A DNA stretch of 64,000 nucleotides from Lachnospiraceae bacterium (GTDB lineage Bacteria; Bacillota; Clostridia; Lachnospirales; Lachnospiraceae), in NCBI GenBank assembly GCA_030526405.1, contig JAUNCZ010000004.1, positions 41,684-105,683 on the forward strand, given 5' to 3'. Both the position numbers and the translations under genes were made by a program. Under the pieces are notes generated by a model that saw nothing but the letters and a program-made list of their open reading frames with translations, was not told the origin of the DNA and did not search any database. Shown here piece after piece: positions 24,544-33,291 of this stretch (position 1 is its first letter; each line of letters begins with the position of its first letter).

Positions 24544-25791
24544 ATGAGCATTATTAAAGATCCAAGTCTGGCACCATCAGGAAGAAAGAAAATCGAGTGG
24601 GTACGTTCCTTCATGCCTGCTCTGTCACAGATTGAGAAACAGTTTGAGGAGGAGCAGCCATTCAAGGGACTGCGTATCGCAGTATCCGTACATCTGGAGG
24701 CAAAAACAGCAAACCTCGGACTGGTACTGGCAAAGGGTGGCGCTGAGGTGTACCTGACAGGCTGTAACCCACTGTCCACACAGGACGATGTAGCTGCAGC
24801 AGTAGCTGAGATGGGTGTTGAGACCTTTGGTAAATACGGCGTTTCTGCTGAGGAGTATGAGGATCTTCTGGCAGCAACACTGGCCTGCCATCCACATCTG
24901 ATCGTAGACGACGGAGGTGACCTGATCAACCTTCTTGGCGGACGCTGCAAAGAGTACGCTGACTGCCTGATCGGAGGATGTGAGGAGACCACAACAGGAA
25001 TCCATCGTCTGAAAGCAAGAGAGCGCGAGGGTGTTCTTCCCTGCCCAATGATGGCTGTAAATGATGCAAAAGCAAAACATTACTATGATAACAAATACGG
25101 TACAGGACAGTCCGTATGGACCGCTATCATGGATACCACAAACCTGATCGTAGCAGGAAAAACTGTAGTAGTTGCAGGTTACGGATGGTGTGGAAAAGGA
25201 ACCGCTATGCGTGCAAAGGGAATGGGTGCAGATGTAATCGTAACAGAGGTGGATCCATTCAAGGCACTGGATGCAACCATGGACGGATTCCGTATCATGC
25301 CTATGGATGAGGCTGCAAAATATGGTGATATCTTCGTAACAGTAACAGGCTGCAAGGATGTTATCGTTAAGAGACATTTCGACGTGATGAAGGACAATGC
25401 TGTTCTCTGCAACGCAGGTCACTTTGACTGTGAGGTGGATATTGCAACTCTGAAGGAGATGGCAGTATCTGCAGAGGAGCGCAGAAACAACATTATGGGA
25501 TATACTCTTCCGGACGGACGTACACTGAACGTTCTGGGCGAGGGCCGTCTTGTAAACCTGGCATGCGGAATGGGACATCCGGCAGAGATCATGGATATGT
25601 CCTTCGCAGTACAGGCACTGTCCCTGAAATGGATGGCAGACCACAAGGATGAGGTGGAGACAAAGGTTTACAACGTACCGGATTCCATCGACGATGAGAT
25701 TGGACGCTATAAACTGGCAGCAATGAACCTGCAGATCGATACCCTCACAAAAGAGCAGGAGGAGTATCTCAGCGGCTGGGCTGTAGATTGA
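24544..25791 (+). CDS. Adenosylhomocysteinase family protein (SAH or S-inosylhomocysteine hydrolase)
   Basis: A 415-aa NAD-dependent hydrolase of the short, archaeal/Thermotoga-like class, lacking the insert of longer bacterial forms. Visible motifs are HLEAKTANL, the DDGGDL segment, EETTTGIHRL, the NAD-binding GYGWCGKGTAMRAKG with TEVDP, and NAGHFDCEVD. It splits SAH to homocysteine plus adenosine, or SIH to homocysteine plus inosine. Direct coupling to an SAH deaminase gene makes the second reaction attractive. Ribosome site AGAAAGGA precedes the ATG. A strong terminator ends the operon. Confidence 0.9.
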   Translation: MSIIKDPSLAPSGRKKIEWVRSFMPALSQIEKQFEEEQPFKGLRIAVSVHLEAKTANLGLVLAKGGAEVYLTGCNPLSTQDDVAAAVAEMGVETFGKYGVSAEEYEDLLAATLACHPHLIVDDGGDLINLLGGRCKEYADCLIGGCEETTTGIHRLKAREREGVLPCPMMAVNDAKAKHYYDNKYGTGQSVWTAIMDTTNLIVAGKTVVVAGYGWCGKGTAMRAKGMGADVIVTEVDPFKALDATMDGFRIMPMDEAAKYGDIFVTVTGCKDVIVKRHFDVMKDNAVLCNAGHFDCEVDIATLKEMAVSAEERRNNIMGYTLPDGRTLNVLGEGRLVNLACGMGHPAEIMDMSFAVQALSLKWMADHKDEVETKVYNVPDSIDDEIGRYKLAAMNLQIDTLTKEQEEYLSGWAVD

Positions 25792-25846
25792 TGAAAAACT
25801 GACTGGGTGAATACCCATCGGGAGTGATTCTCCTGAGCTTAAGAAA

Positions 25847-25882
25847 GGGGCTGTGTTCCAGAGCGGAACACAGCCCCTTTTT
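25847..25882 (+). terminator. Terminator of the deaminase-SahH operon
   Basis: GGGGCTGTGTTCC (25847-25859) pairs perfectly with GGAACACAGCCCC (25865-25877), followed by TTTTT. Confidence 0.92.
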
Positions 25883-25922
25883 GCAATGCCATAGGGTTAT
25901 AGAAGATAACGATATAGAATTG

Positions 25923-26603
25923 TCAGGAAGTTTCCAGAGTATCGGCAAAAGACACCTTGATTCTGTAGAATTTGATCAGCCCGGGAATAGGTTTCTCTGT
26001 TTTTGTTACAGGAAAGCCCATATCCAGTAAGGTCACCACATCCATTTCGCCCTCCATTACTTTTCCGTTCAGTACAGGGGCTTCCAGATTTCCGTCTGCA
26101 TTGAAGAGAAGGTATCCGTTGTTCGTTACTGCGGATAAACCGCCACTGCAATAACGGATTCCCTCCGGTCCCATGAAAAGAGCCCAGGGATTCCAGGCTT
26201 CCATGTAACCGGAATCGGAACTTTTGATGGCAAAACAGCCATACTCAATTCCTGTATCATAGCTGCTGCAGTTTTCAGGATAAACCATTGCAGTGAGAGC
26301 AACAACGGAAGTATCTTTTTCCAATCCGTCAAACAGCTCCTGGGAAACTGTAAGAGCATACTCCCTTGGGACATGCAGCTTCTTGTCAAGAAGATCCCCG
26401 TAGGAAGCGGGATCAAGAAGCTGTTCTGTCCATTCTATATTATCAGGAGTGGAGATAACATCCGTTAAGGTAGTAGCTGTTTTGGGTGTGTTGGTCGATG
26501 TTGAATTGTTTCCACATCCGCTACAAAAACTATAACAGAACAGCAGGACGCATAAAAATCCTGCAATCCGGGGGATTTTTGATTTGTTGTTTTGGAATAA
26601 CAT
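25923..26603 (-). CDS. Putative lipoprotein of unknown function
   Basis: A 226-aa secreted protein. The N-terminal hydrophobic segment ends in the lipobox FCSGC (Cys30), followed by a Thr/Ser-rich linker. The folded part from about residue 50 has no domain I recognise; it contains several cysteines (for example PENCSSYDTGIEYGC). The ATG follows an excellent AGGAGGTGATC ribosome site. It stands alone, convergent to the sahH operon and divergent from the TetR gene. Confidence 0.75.
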   Translation of the reverse strand: MLFQNNKSKIPRIAGFLCVLLFCYSFCSGCGNNSTSTNTPKTATTLTDVISTPDNIEWTEQLLDPASYGDLLDKKLHVPREYALTVSQELFDGLEKDTSVVALTAMVYPENCSSYDTGIEYGCFAIKSSDSGYMEAWNPWALFMGPEGIRYCSGGLSAVTNNGYLLFNADGNLEAPVLNGKVMEGEMDVVTLLDMGFPVTKTEKPIPGLIKFYRIKVSFADTLETS

Positions 26604-26681
26604 ACGATCACCTCCTGAAATACCGATTCCTCAGTTTAACCATGATAGTATATTTCGGGAAAAGAAACATGCAGGAAAGAA

Positions 26682-26709
26682 TTGTTTTTTCGATATAATT
26701 GTATATAAT
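26682..26709 (+). promoter_or_regulatory. Promoter of the TetR gene
   Basis: TTGTTT (26682-26687) and TATAAT (26704-26709) are 16 bp apart. A second overlapping TATAAT lies at 26694. The gene starts about 130 bp downstream. Confidence 0.6.
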
Positions 26710-26835
26710 TAATTGTATAAATACAATAATCATATACGAGTATTTCGTAGTGTTTTGGACAAAAACAACAAAAGAGTCGGAAAATAAAACGAGAGATATT
26801 GTTCTGCCTATTGGATTGGAAAGAGGATACGCATA

Positions 26836-27384
26836 ATGGGAGATGACTTACGAATAAAAAAAACAAAGCGATCAATATATCGAGCCTACCATGAACTAAT
26901 ACAGAAAAAAAACAGAAAGAATATAACAGTAAAAGAAATTACTGAGAAGGCAGAAATCAACAAAAGTACATTTTATTATCATTATGAAACAATAGATGTA
27001 TTATTGAGGGAACTTGAAGATGAATTTATTGATGAGTTGATTTCTGTTTTGCCGTTTCCTGATAATAATGTGAGCAGTAATCTTCAGATTATTTTTGGTA
27101 AATTAAAGAAATATAATTTCGAAAAGATTTTAAGGTGGAATAAAATAGATACGGAATTTTTGGAGGTGTTATCAGATCGCATTGTACGAGTGCTAAAGGG
27201 GATGGAATTGCCGTGTGAAGAACTGGCTTTTTGGAGGAATTATTATATTTTCCTTATAACAGGCCTTATTGAATTGTTTCACGCGAATGTTAACACGAAG
27301 GAATTTGAGATTGATACGATAGAAGATTTTTTGGAGAAGACAGATATTGTCATTGAAAAGAGAGAAATAAAACTGCAGGAATGA
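26836..27384 (+). CDS. TetR-family transcriptional regulator
   Basis: A 182-aa protein with an N-terminal TetR DNA-binding domain: RIKKTKRSIYRAYHELI, then ITVKEITEKAEINKSTFYYHY as the helix-turn-helix (about residues 33-53). The C-terminal half resembles the small ligand domain found in DhaS-type and related Firmicute regulators. It is markedly AT-richer than the neighbouring operons, which may indicate later acquisition. Targets are not evident; it may regulate itself or the divergent lipoprotein gene. Confidence 0.85.
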   Translation: MGDDLRIKKTKRSIYRAYHELIQKKNRKNITVKEITEKAEINKSTFYYHYETIDVLLRELEDEFIDELISVLPFPDNNVSSNLQIIFGKLKKYNFEKILRWNKIDTEFLEVLSDRIVRVLKGMELPCEELAFWRNYYIFLITGLIELFHANVNTKEFEIDTIEDFLEKTDIVIEKREIKLQE

Positions 27385-27401
27385 TGCTTTAAAACGAGAA
27401 T

Positions 27402-27438
27402 GGCGACGGGACACTTTGCTGGTCCCGTCGCCTTTCTC
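27402..27438. terminator. Bidirectional terminator after the TetR gene
   Basis: GGCGACGGGAC (27402-27412) pairs perfectly with GTCCCGTCGCC (27422-27432), followed by TTTCTCTT. Confidence 0.88.
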
Positions 27439-27454
27439 TTGAATGCCTTGTTCT

Positions 27455-27721
27455 TCAGTACTCCTCCAGAATGGAGATCTCCAGATAATCAAAGTCGATG
27501 TCTTCGATAAAGCTGTCACTGTAGAATCTGGTTTTGTTGTGTCTTTTGAATTCCCGGATGTTTTTCTCCAGCCAGATGGGTTTCCCCAGATCCCAGGCAT
27601 AGCAGATCTCATCCAGTGCATGAAAAATTCTGTGTGTTCTTGTATCCTCCTCGGTGTTATCGATGGTGATATCCTTCAGAAGGCGGTTGTCACGGAACAA
27701 TCTTCCCCATAATCGCAGCAT
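27455..27721 (-). CDS. Small conserved Firmicute protein of unknown function
   Basis: An 88-aa soluble acidic protein. The ATG at 27721 (MLRLWGRLFRDNRLLKD) is chosen because GGAGG lies eight bases upstream; the open frame extends 24 codons further without a ribosome site. Features are an N-terminal amphipathic start, the central THRIFHALDEICYAWDLGKP and the end DFDYLEI. I recall similar short proteins in many Lachnospiraceae, always without a known role. It is monocistronic. Confidence 0.75.
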   Translation of the reverse strand: MLRLWGRLFRDNRLLKDITIDNTEEDTRTHRIFHALDEICYAWDLGKPIWLEKNIREFKRHNKTRFYSDSFIEDIDFDYLEISILEEY

Positions 27722-27923
27722 ATACTGTTCCTCCATATTGTAGATAGCAGTTTGGTGAAATGCCAATGCTTTCAGATGCACAGGGACTTCCACTACAAAC
27801 TGACTTCAATAAAGAATAGCACAGGAAAGTATTGTTTGGGAACAGAATAGAGAAATAAAAATCCTGAGAAAGTAAAACAGAGGAAGAGCGTTTGCAACAG
27901 AATACGCTTTTCCTCTGTTTCGG

Positions 27924-28676
27924 TTATCGTGTAATACCGTAGAGTTCTTCGATTTTAAGTTCGCTGTTCAGTTCCTCATAGAACATCAGCTGGCTCACCA
28001 GAATGATAAACCAGAATCCAAGAAAAGGAATCACCAGAAAGGTGATGGGAGCAAAGATAATCAGAACTCCGATCCAGAGCAGCTCCATCAGAACGGCCTT
28101 TGTCACCTTCCAGAAATATTTGCTTCCAAAAAGCAGGATATTTCTGATTCTGCTGACCGGATCCAGGTCAAACAGCACCAGCTGTGGCCACAGCAGGGTG
28201 TTGAAGAAAAGGAACAGGAAAAGGGCGAATGCATACAGAGCCAGTGTGCCTGCAGAGGGAGCTACCCTTGCCTCCATCAGCATATATGCCATAAACAGGA
28301 ACATTCCTCCAAGCAGTCCGCACAACCCTCCCGGAAGCAGTCCGCTTTTCAGATTCTGTTTCAGTCCCTTTCGATAGGTTTCCCAGAAGTCTGCAGGGGA
28401 GTCCATCATCTCACTCATCACCGATTTCATCAGAGCTGCAAGGAAGGGGCCGAAGATGATGCCCCCCAGAAGGCCGCCTCCCAGCATCACAAGACTGCTG
28501 GAGGAGAGCAGGGAAATCACAGCAGCTGTCCCAAGGGGAATAAATCCCAGGGTGGTAAGAAGATTTGCTTTTATCCAGTTTCCTGCATGGAAGGACATCA
28601 GCTGTTTATAGCGGTTGAAGCCGGTCATACGATGGGCTTCGTTGTAAAGTGGATCTTCACGGACAAATAATCCCAT
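27924..28676 (-). CDS. DUF624 (YesL-like) membrane protein
   Basis: A 250-aa protein with about five hydrophobic segments, resembling DUF624/YesL proteins. The N-terminal amphipathic part (FNRYKQLMSFHAGNWIKANLL) and the segment DFWETYRKGLKQNLKSG are typical. Such proteins usually sit in carbohydrate ABC-transport clusters, often with LplB/LplC-type permeases, and their function is unknown. Here it is the last gene behind LacI and two envelope proteins, divergent from such permeases. Confidence 0.82.
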   Translation of the reverse strand: MGLFVREDPLYNEAHRMTGFNRYKQLMSFHAGNWIKANLLTTLGFIPLGTAAVISLLSSSSLVMLGGGLLGGIIFGPFLAALMKSVMSEMMDSPADFWETYRKGLKQNLKSGLLPGGLCGLLGGMFLFMAYMLMEARVAPSAGTLALYAFALFLFLFFNTLLWPQLVLFDLDPVSRIRNILLFGSKYFWKVTKAVLMELLWIGVLIIFAPITFLVIPFLGFWFIILVSQLMFYEELNSELKIEELYGITR

Positions 28677-28689
28677 GTTGGTTCTCCTT

Positions 28690-29358
28690 TCAGTCTTGCT
28701 GGCTTAAGTCTGCATTATAGTGACAATGGGTAAGAAAATCAGTCAGTATGGACATTTCATCACCGGAATACTGCTCCAGACAGGTGATTTCTGCTGTGAT
28801 GCAATACTGTCCAAAGATGGTAAATGCTGTCACACCTCTGTTATTTGGATTGCTTTCGGAATCCACGGTATAGGTCAGCAGTGTGTAATCCTGGCCATTG
28901 ATGGTCTGTTCTGAGATGTCCTGCACCTGGTATGTTTCGGATTCAGCATCCATCCAGTCTGCAATGGTTTTTTCAGCAGTACCATCTCCCTGAACACCCA
29001 TTGCAAGGCAGTAGATCTCAGCCTCATAGAGATCTGTCTCCTCTCCGTCTTCATTTACATAGGCGGTGGGTTCTCCGGTGCTCCAGGTGGCATAGTGCAT
29101 ATCGTCCCCGGCCAGAACCATGGGATTTTCCAGGATAGAAAAACCATTGTCCAGTTCTTCTACACCGAGAACAGATCCCAGCATTGTCCAGTTCTGATCC
29201 CATGTACTTCCGTCAGCGGCAAACGCAGGAGCTTTCTCGCCGCATCCCATGATGCAGGAAGCACACAGAACTGCCAATGCAGAGAAGACTGTTTTTTTAC
29301 AGGTATGGCTGCCTTTGTTATGGAGCCTGTGAAACTGTTGGTTTTTGTGTGTAAACAT
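28690..29358 (-). CDS. Putative lipoprotein in the LacI operon
   Basis: A 222-aa secreted protein with a basic N-terminus (many His/Lys/Asn), a hydrophobic segment and the lipobox SCIMGC (Cys39). The mature protein is acidic and has no domain I recognise. The ATG at 29358 follows AAAGGAAG; the open frame upstream has no ribosome site. It lies 13 bp before the DUF624 gene and 16 bp after the preceding membrane protein, so it belongs to one operon. Confidence 0.75.
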   Translation of the reverse strand: MFTHKNQQFHRLHNKGSHTCKKTVFSALAVLCASCIMGCGEKAPAFAADGSTWDQNWTMLGSVLGVEELDNGFSILENPMVLAGDDMHYATWSTGEPTAYVNEDGEETDLYEAEIYCLAMGVQGDGTAEKTIADWMDAESETYQVQDISEQTINGQDYTLLTYTVDSESNPNNRGVTAFTIFGQYCITAEITCLEQYSGDEMSILTDFLTHCHYNADLSQQD

Positions 29359-29374
29359 GAATGTTTCTTCCTTT

Positions 29375-30046
29375 CTATGAGCGTTCCAGAAGTTTCTCCC
29401 AGAGGCGTTGACAGCCCTCTGGATTTTTGCAGGAAGAGGAATTCCAGAAGCCTCTTCTTGCAAGATACAGGTTATCGGTCAACTGGTTGCTGTCTCCTTC
29501 CAGTTCGGTTCCCAGGGATACAATGGTGTAGGTTCCCAGATCTGCCTGACTCAGAAGATTGCTGTCCTTCCAGCTGATGTACATATTTTCGTAATCCCGT
29601 GCTGTAATGGCAGGAAGGGATCCGTCTGTATAGGAAAGGGCATCGTATCCTTTCTGGAAAGCCACAGGATCCTCCAACAGGAAGAAAAAGCTGTCGCAGT
29701 TGGCCAGATCAGACTGAAGTGCCACATCCGCTGTGGTCTTATAATAGATGGCATCGGAGGAATTGTTTTCACTGTAGATGGGATACTGGTGCAAAACAGC
29801 AGTAATTTTTCCATCCCGGTTGCAGTCTTCGCCGTTGGTGGAGAACAGATTCTCAATCTGTCTTGCGGTATCATCCGGAAGAGGATTTTCTCCCACATAG
29901 GCAATCTGATAATCAGGCTGGATTTCTCCGATGTGCAGTACATCCTTTCCTATATCTGCTGCACAAAAAAGAAGAACAGCACTGATACCGACTTTCCATT
30001 TGTGATAGTACCACCAGTGGGAAAATTTTTCCCTTTGTCCTTTCAT
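29375..30046 (-). CDS. Membrane-anchored protein in the LacI operon
   Basis: A 223-aa protein with a short basic cytoplasmic N-terminus, one hydrophobic helix (VGISAVLLFCAADIG, about residues 19-33) and an extracytoplasmic part of about 185 residues. No family is recognised. The ATG at 30046 follows GGAAGGAG. It lies between LacI and a lipoprotein gene, so it may help a sugar-related envelope function. The juxtaposition is the only clue. Confidence 0.72.
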   Translation of the reverse strand: MKGQREKFSHWWYYHKWKVGISAVLLFCAADIGKDVLHIGEIQPDYQIAYVGENPLPDDTARQIENLFSTNGEDCNRDGKITAVLHQYPIYSENNSSDAIYYKTTADVALQSDLANCDSFFFLLEDPVAFQKGYDALSYTDGSLPAITARDYENMYISWKDSNLLSQADLGTYTIVSLGTELEGDSNQLTDNLYLARRGFWNSSSCKNPEGCQRLWEKLLERS

Positions 30047-30075
30047 ACAGTTGCTCCTTCCCGCTGTTGCTGTTG

Positions 30076-31056
30076 TTATCGAATGGTTGTGCCTCCATAG
30101 CCATAAGAGACTGGAAGACACATAAGTGGTGGAAGATTGGAGGGGTCCTCCGCCAGAAGAATATCTACACAGGCCTGCACCATTGCTTCAACAGGCTGAA
30201 CAATTGTGGAGCAGAAGAAATCCTCTTCAAAATGATTCCAGATACCGTCATAGCCAATGAGCTGCACATCCTCCGGAATGCGGATTCCCCTGCTGCGAAG
30301 ATAGCGCACTACCTGAACAGCCAGATGATCTGTTCCACAGAAGATGCCGTCGTACTCCAGTTTTCCATTTCTGATATGAGAATCAAGGAAGGTGAAGAAT
30401 TTCTGGAAACCTTCCGGTTCATAAACAATCATGCTTTCATGTTGGATATTGTTTGCGTTGCAGAAGGAATCAAAGCCCAGCTGGCGCTTGTCAACTTCTC
30501 CTATTACAGGGGAGGCGGATCGCAGGAAAAGCAGTTTTTTACAGCCGAATTCCACCAGCTTCTGTGCAGCAAGCTGACCGCCGCCGAAGTTGTCAGAGGA
30601 CACACAGGGAACAGAGGCGTTGAAATATCTGTCGATGCTTACAAAGGGAATGGAACTGGTGATTTCCAGTTCGGGACTGTAGGAGAGACAGATGATACCA
30701 TCCACAATATTCTGCTGCACCATGAGAATGCAGTCTTTCTCTGCATCAGGATTAAAATCTGTAGTGGAGAGCAGCATATGATAGCCACGTTTTTTCAGGA
30801 TTCTGCTGCAGTACTCTGCCAGCAATCCGAAAAAAGGATGGGCTACAGTGGGCAGGATCACTGCAATAATACTTTTCTTATTTGTTTTCAGGCTTCTGGC
30901 ATAACTGTTGATCTTATAGCCAAGACGCTGTGCTGCTTCTTCTACTTTAATTCGGTAGGGTTCTCCCACCGGGATTCCGTTGAAGACCTTGGATACAGTT
31001 CCTAAAGCAACCCCAGCCTCCTTTGCTACATCTTTCATTGTTGGTGAATTTCCCAT
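30076..31056 (-). CDS. LacI-family transcriptional regulator of the fructan locus
   Basis: A 326-aa regulator. The N-terminal helix-turn-helix reads MKDVAKEAGVALGTVSKVFN, with the hinge helix near residue 60. A periplasmic-binding-protein-like sugar domain follows, with FVSIDRYF, DNFGGGQLAA and the C-terminal QLIGYDG. It is divergent from the fructan transporter operon across 344 bp that contain LacI-type palindromes, so it most likely represses that operon and itself until a fructoside binds. Three envelope-protein genes follow it. Confidence 0.92.
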   Translation of the reverse strand: MGNSPTMKDVAKEAGVALGTVSKVFNGIPVGEPYRIKVEEAAQRLGYKINSYARSLKTNKKSIIAVILPTVAHPFFGLLAEYCSRILKKRGYHMLLSTTDFNPDAEKDCILMVQQNIVDGIICLSYSPELEITSSIPFVSIDRYFNASVPCVSSDNFGGGQLAAQKLVEFGCKKLLFLRSASPVIGEVDKRQLGFDSFCNANNIQHESMIVYEPEGFQKFFTFLDSHIRNGKLEYDGIFCGTDHLAVQVVRYLRSRGIRIPEDVQLIGYDGIWNHFEEDFFCSTIVQPVEAMVQACVDILLAEDPSNLPPLMCLPVSYGYGGTTIR

Positions 31057-31134
31057 TTTTATTCTCCTGTTCTATAGTGATTTTTCATTCGATTTGCTTA
31101 AGGTGCAATGTTTACTAATGATGATTTCCAAAAA

Positions 31135-31385
31135 AATTTCATGAAATCGTTCATGAATATTCTATACCAATTTCATGTGAAAATACAGTGGAAAATACAA
31201 CAAAAACTGGAAAAGAAAATTGTAATAATTGACAAAATGGAGAAAAATGCCTATTTAACATTGACTTTTGTTTCCGGCTGCACTACTCTTAGGGCATGAA
31301 ATGTGAAACGTTACACGTGAATTCATGCATGAAACCTAGGGGATTCCGTGAAATTAGCGTGAAATAATTCATGAAAATATTGAAA
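31135..31385. promoter_or_regulatory. Regulatory region between lacI-type gene and fructan operon
   Basis: GTGAAACGTTACAC (31303-31316) is a near-palindrome with a central CG of LacI-operator type. TTCATGCATGAA (31322-31333) is a perfect palindrome. ATGAAA or GTGAAA recurs at many further places, for example 31139, 31296, 31350, 31361 and 31371. TTGACT at 31261 could be a -35. No gene lies in 31057-31400. Confidence 0.65.
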
Positions 31386-31400
31386 GGAAGGAGATTTATA

Positions 31401-32336
31401 ATGAAAGCGAAAGCAAATTCGCAGGTGGCACTGCAGAAACCTCGAAAGTCTCTGGGCCAGAGAATTCTGGATAACAGAGAAATGTATCTGCTTCTTCTGA
31501 TCCCTGTTGTTCTGACTTTGATCTACAAATATGTACCTATGTACGGTATCCAGATTGCATTCCGGGATTTCAAAGCCAGCAGAGGTATCACAGGCAGTGA
31601 ATGGGTTGGATTAAAATGGTTTGCAAGATTTTTCAGTGCACCGACCTGTGGCAGAATGATCAAGAATACCCTGCTTCTGAGCCTGTTCGCTCTTCTGTGG
31701 AGTTTTCCTGTACCGATTATTCTCTCCCTGGTGATCAATCAGCTGAAGTTCCCCCGTTTTAAAAGGGTAACACAGACGGTTCTGTATGCACCACACTTTA
31801 TTTCAACCATGGTCATCTGTGGTATGATCCGAATCTTTTTAAGCCCCTCCGGAGGTCTGATCAATCTTCTTTTAGGTACACAGATTGATTTCCTTACGGA
31901 AGCATCCCTGTTCCGTACGATTTATATTGCGTCGGGAATCTGGCAGGATGCAGGCTGGGGATGCATCATTTATCTGGCTACACTGGCAAGCGTGGATGCG
32001 GTACTGTACGAGGCTGCGCAGGTAGACGGCGCCTCTGTATTTCAGAGAATTCTGCATATCGATATTCCGGCATTGCTTCCAATGGCCATTCTGAACCTGA
32101 TCATGAGTGCCGGATCCCTGATGAATGTGGGCTTTGAAAAAGTCTGGCTGCTGCAGACGGATCTGAATAAGGCAACTTCTGATGTTATTGCTGTATATGT
32201 GTACCAGCAGGGTATTGAGGGAGCGAAGTATTCTTATTCCACTGCGGTTTCTCTGTTCAATACGGCAATCAATCTGATCCTTCTTTTTGCTGTAAACAGA
32301 ATTGCCAAGAAGGTATCGGATGTAGAATTTGTATAA
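31401..32336 (+). CDS. ABC transporter permease (LplB type)
   Basis: A 311-aa membrane permease with six expected helices. The LplB-family start RILDNREMYLLLLIPVVLTLIYKYVPM and the IAFRDFKASRGI loop are clear; the EAA-like loop is YEAAQVDGASVFQRILHIDIP. It imports oligosaccharides with the next permease and the binding lipoprotein. The ATG follows AAGGAAGGAG. No ATPase is encoded in the operon, as usual for this class, which shares a housekeeping MsmK-like ATPase. Confidence 0.9.
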   Translation: MKAKANSQVALQKPRKSLGQRILDNREMYLLLLIPVVLTLIYKYVPMYGIQIAFRDFKASRGITGSEWVGLKWFARFFSAPTCGRMIKNTLLLSLFALLWSFPVPIILSLVINQLKFPRFKRVTQTVLYAPHFISTMVICGMIRIFLSPSGGLINLLLGTQIDFLTEASLFRTIYIASGIWQDAGWGCIIYLATLASVDAVLYEAAQVDGASVFQRILHIDIPALLPMAILNLIMSAGSLMNVGFEKVWLLQTDLNKATSDVIAVYVYQQGIEGAKYSYSTAVSLFNTAINLILLFAVNRIAKKVSDVEFV

Positions 32337-32349
32337 GGAGAAAGATGTT

Positions 32350-33249
32350 ATGAAGAAGACAAAAACAAGCTTTGGTTTATCCGACAAAGTCAGTAATGTC
32401 ATTCTTGTTGTAATCTGCATAATAGCGGTGCTGATCGTGGCGTATCCCCTTTATTATGTGCTGGTTGCATCGGTTTCAGATCCTTATGCAGTCTACGCAG
32501 GAAAGACATTTCTGCTTCCAAGCGGCTTTACCCTGAAAGGATATCAGGCAGTATTCGCTGAGAGCAGCATTTATACAGGTTATATCAATTCCATCAAGTA
32601 TACGATCATCGGTACGATTTTCTCCGTGGTGATGCTGTATATCACAGCATATCCTCTTGCCCAGAAAAATCTTCCGGGACGTAAATTTATCAGTCTTTTC
32701 TTTATTATCACCATGTATTTTGGTGGTGGTCTTATTCCTACCTATCTGGTTGTGAAGCAGACAGGACTGATCGACAATATCTGGGCATTGTTCCTGCCGG
32801 GAGGCGTAGGAGTCGGAAATATGATCATTGTAAGAAATTATTTCCAGAATTCCATTCCGCCATCTCTGACAGAGGCTGCAGAGATTGATGGATGTTCCAA
32901 ACTCCAGACCTTTATCAAGATCGTTATTCCGTTGTCCATGCCTATTATGGCTGTAATGGTTGTATTCTCCATGGTTGCCTACTGGAATGACTGGTTTACA
33001 GCACTGATCTATCTGACCGGTTCTGATAAGGCACCTCTTCCACTGGTGCTGAGAAATATTCTGATCAGAAGTTCTGCATCTGCAAGTCAGGCCAGCACAA
33101 TTTCCGGCGGCTATGCGGAATTAAATAAGCTTACAGAGATGATCAAATTTGCATCCATTGTGGTGGCAGCTGCGCCGATGATGATTGTATATCCATTTGT
33201 TCAGAAGTACTTTGAGAAGGGTATGATGGCAGGAGCAGTAAAAGGTTGA
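32350..33249 (+). CDS. ABC transporter permease (LplC/YtcP type)
   Basis: A 299-aa permease of the carbohydrate uptake family, with six helices and the EAA-loop TEAAEIDGCSKLQTFIKIVIP. It starts 13 bp after the first permease gene behind AAGGAG. Its C-terminus, YPFVQKYFEKGMMAGAVKG, is the conserved end of this family, where the tail reaches towards the ATPase. It forms a heterodimer with the LplB-type permease. Confidence 0.92.
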   Translation: MKKTKTSFGLSDKVSNVILVVICIIAVLIVAYPLYYVLVASVSDPYAVYAGKTFLLPSGFTLKGYQAVFAESSIYTGYINSIKYTIIGTIFSVVMLYITAYPLAQKNLPGRKFISLFFIITMYFGGGLIPTYLVVKQTGLIDNIWALFLPGGVGVGNMIIVRNYFQNSIPPSLTEAAEIDGCSKLQTFIKIVIPLSMPIMAVMVVFSMVAYWNDWFTALIYLTGSDKAPLPLVLRNILIRSSASASQASTISGGYAELNKLTEMIKFASIVVAAAPMMIVYPFVQKYFEKGMMAGAVKG

Positions 33250-33291
33250 TATTCAGAAAAATATATTTGAGAGAAAAGAAAGGAATTAGCT

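Noticed and set aside
24625..25818. 397-codon antisense frame opposite the SahH-like gene
   Set aside because: Shadow of a conserved enzyme gene, with Cys/His-rich nonsense composition.
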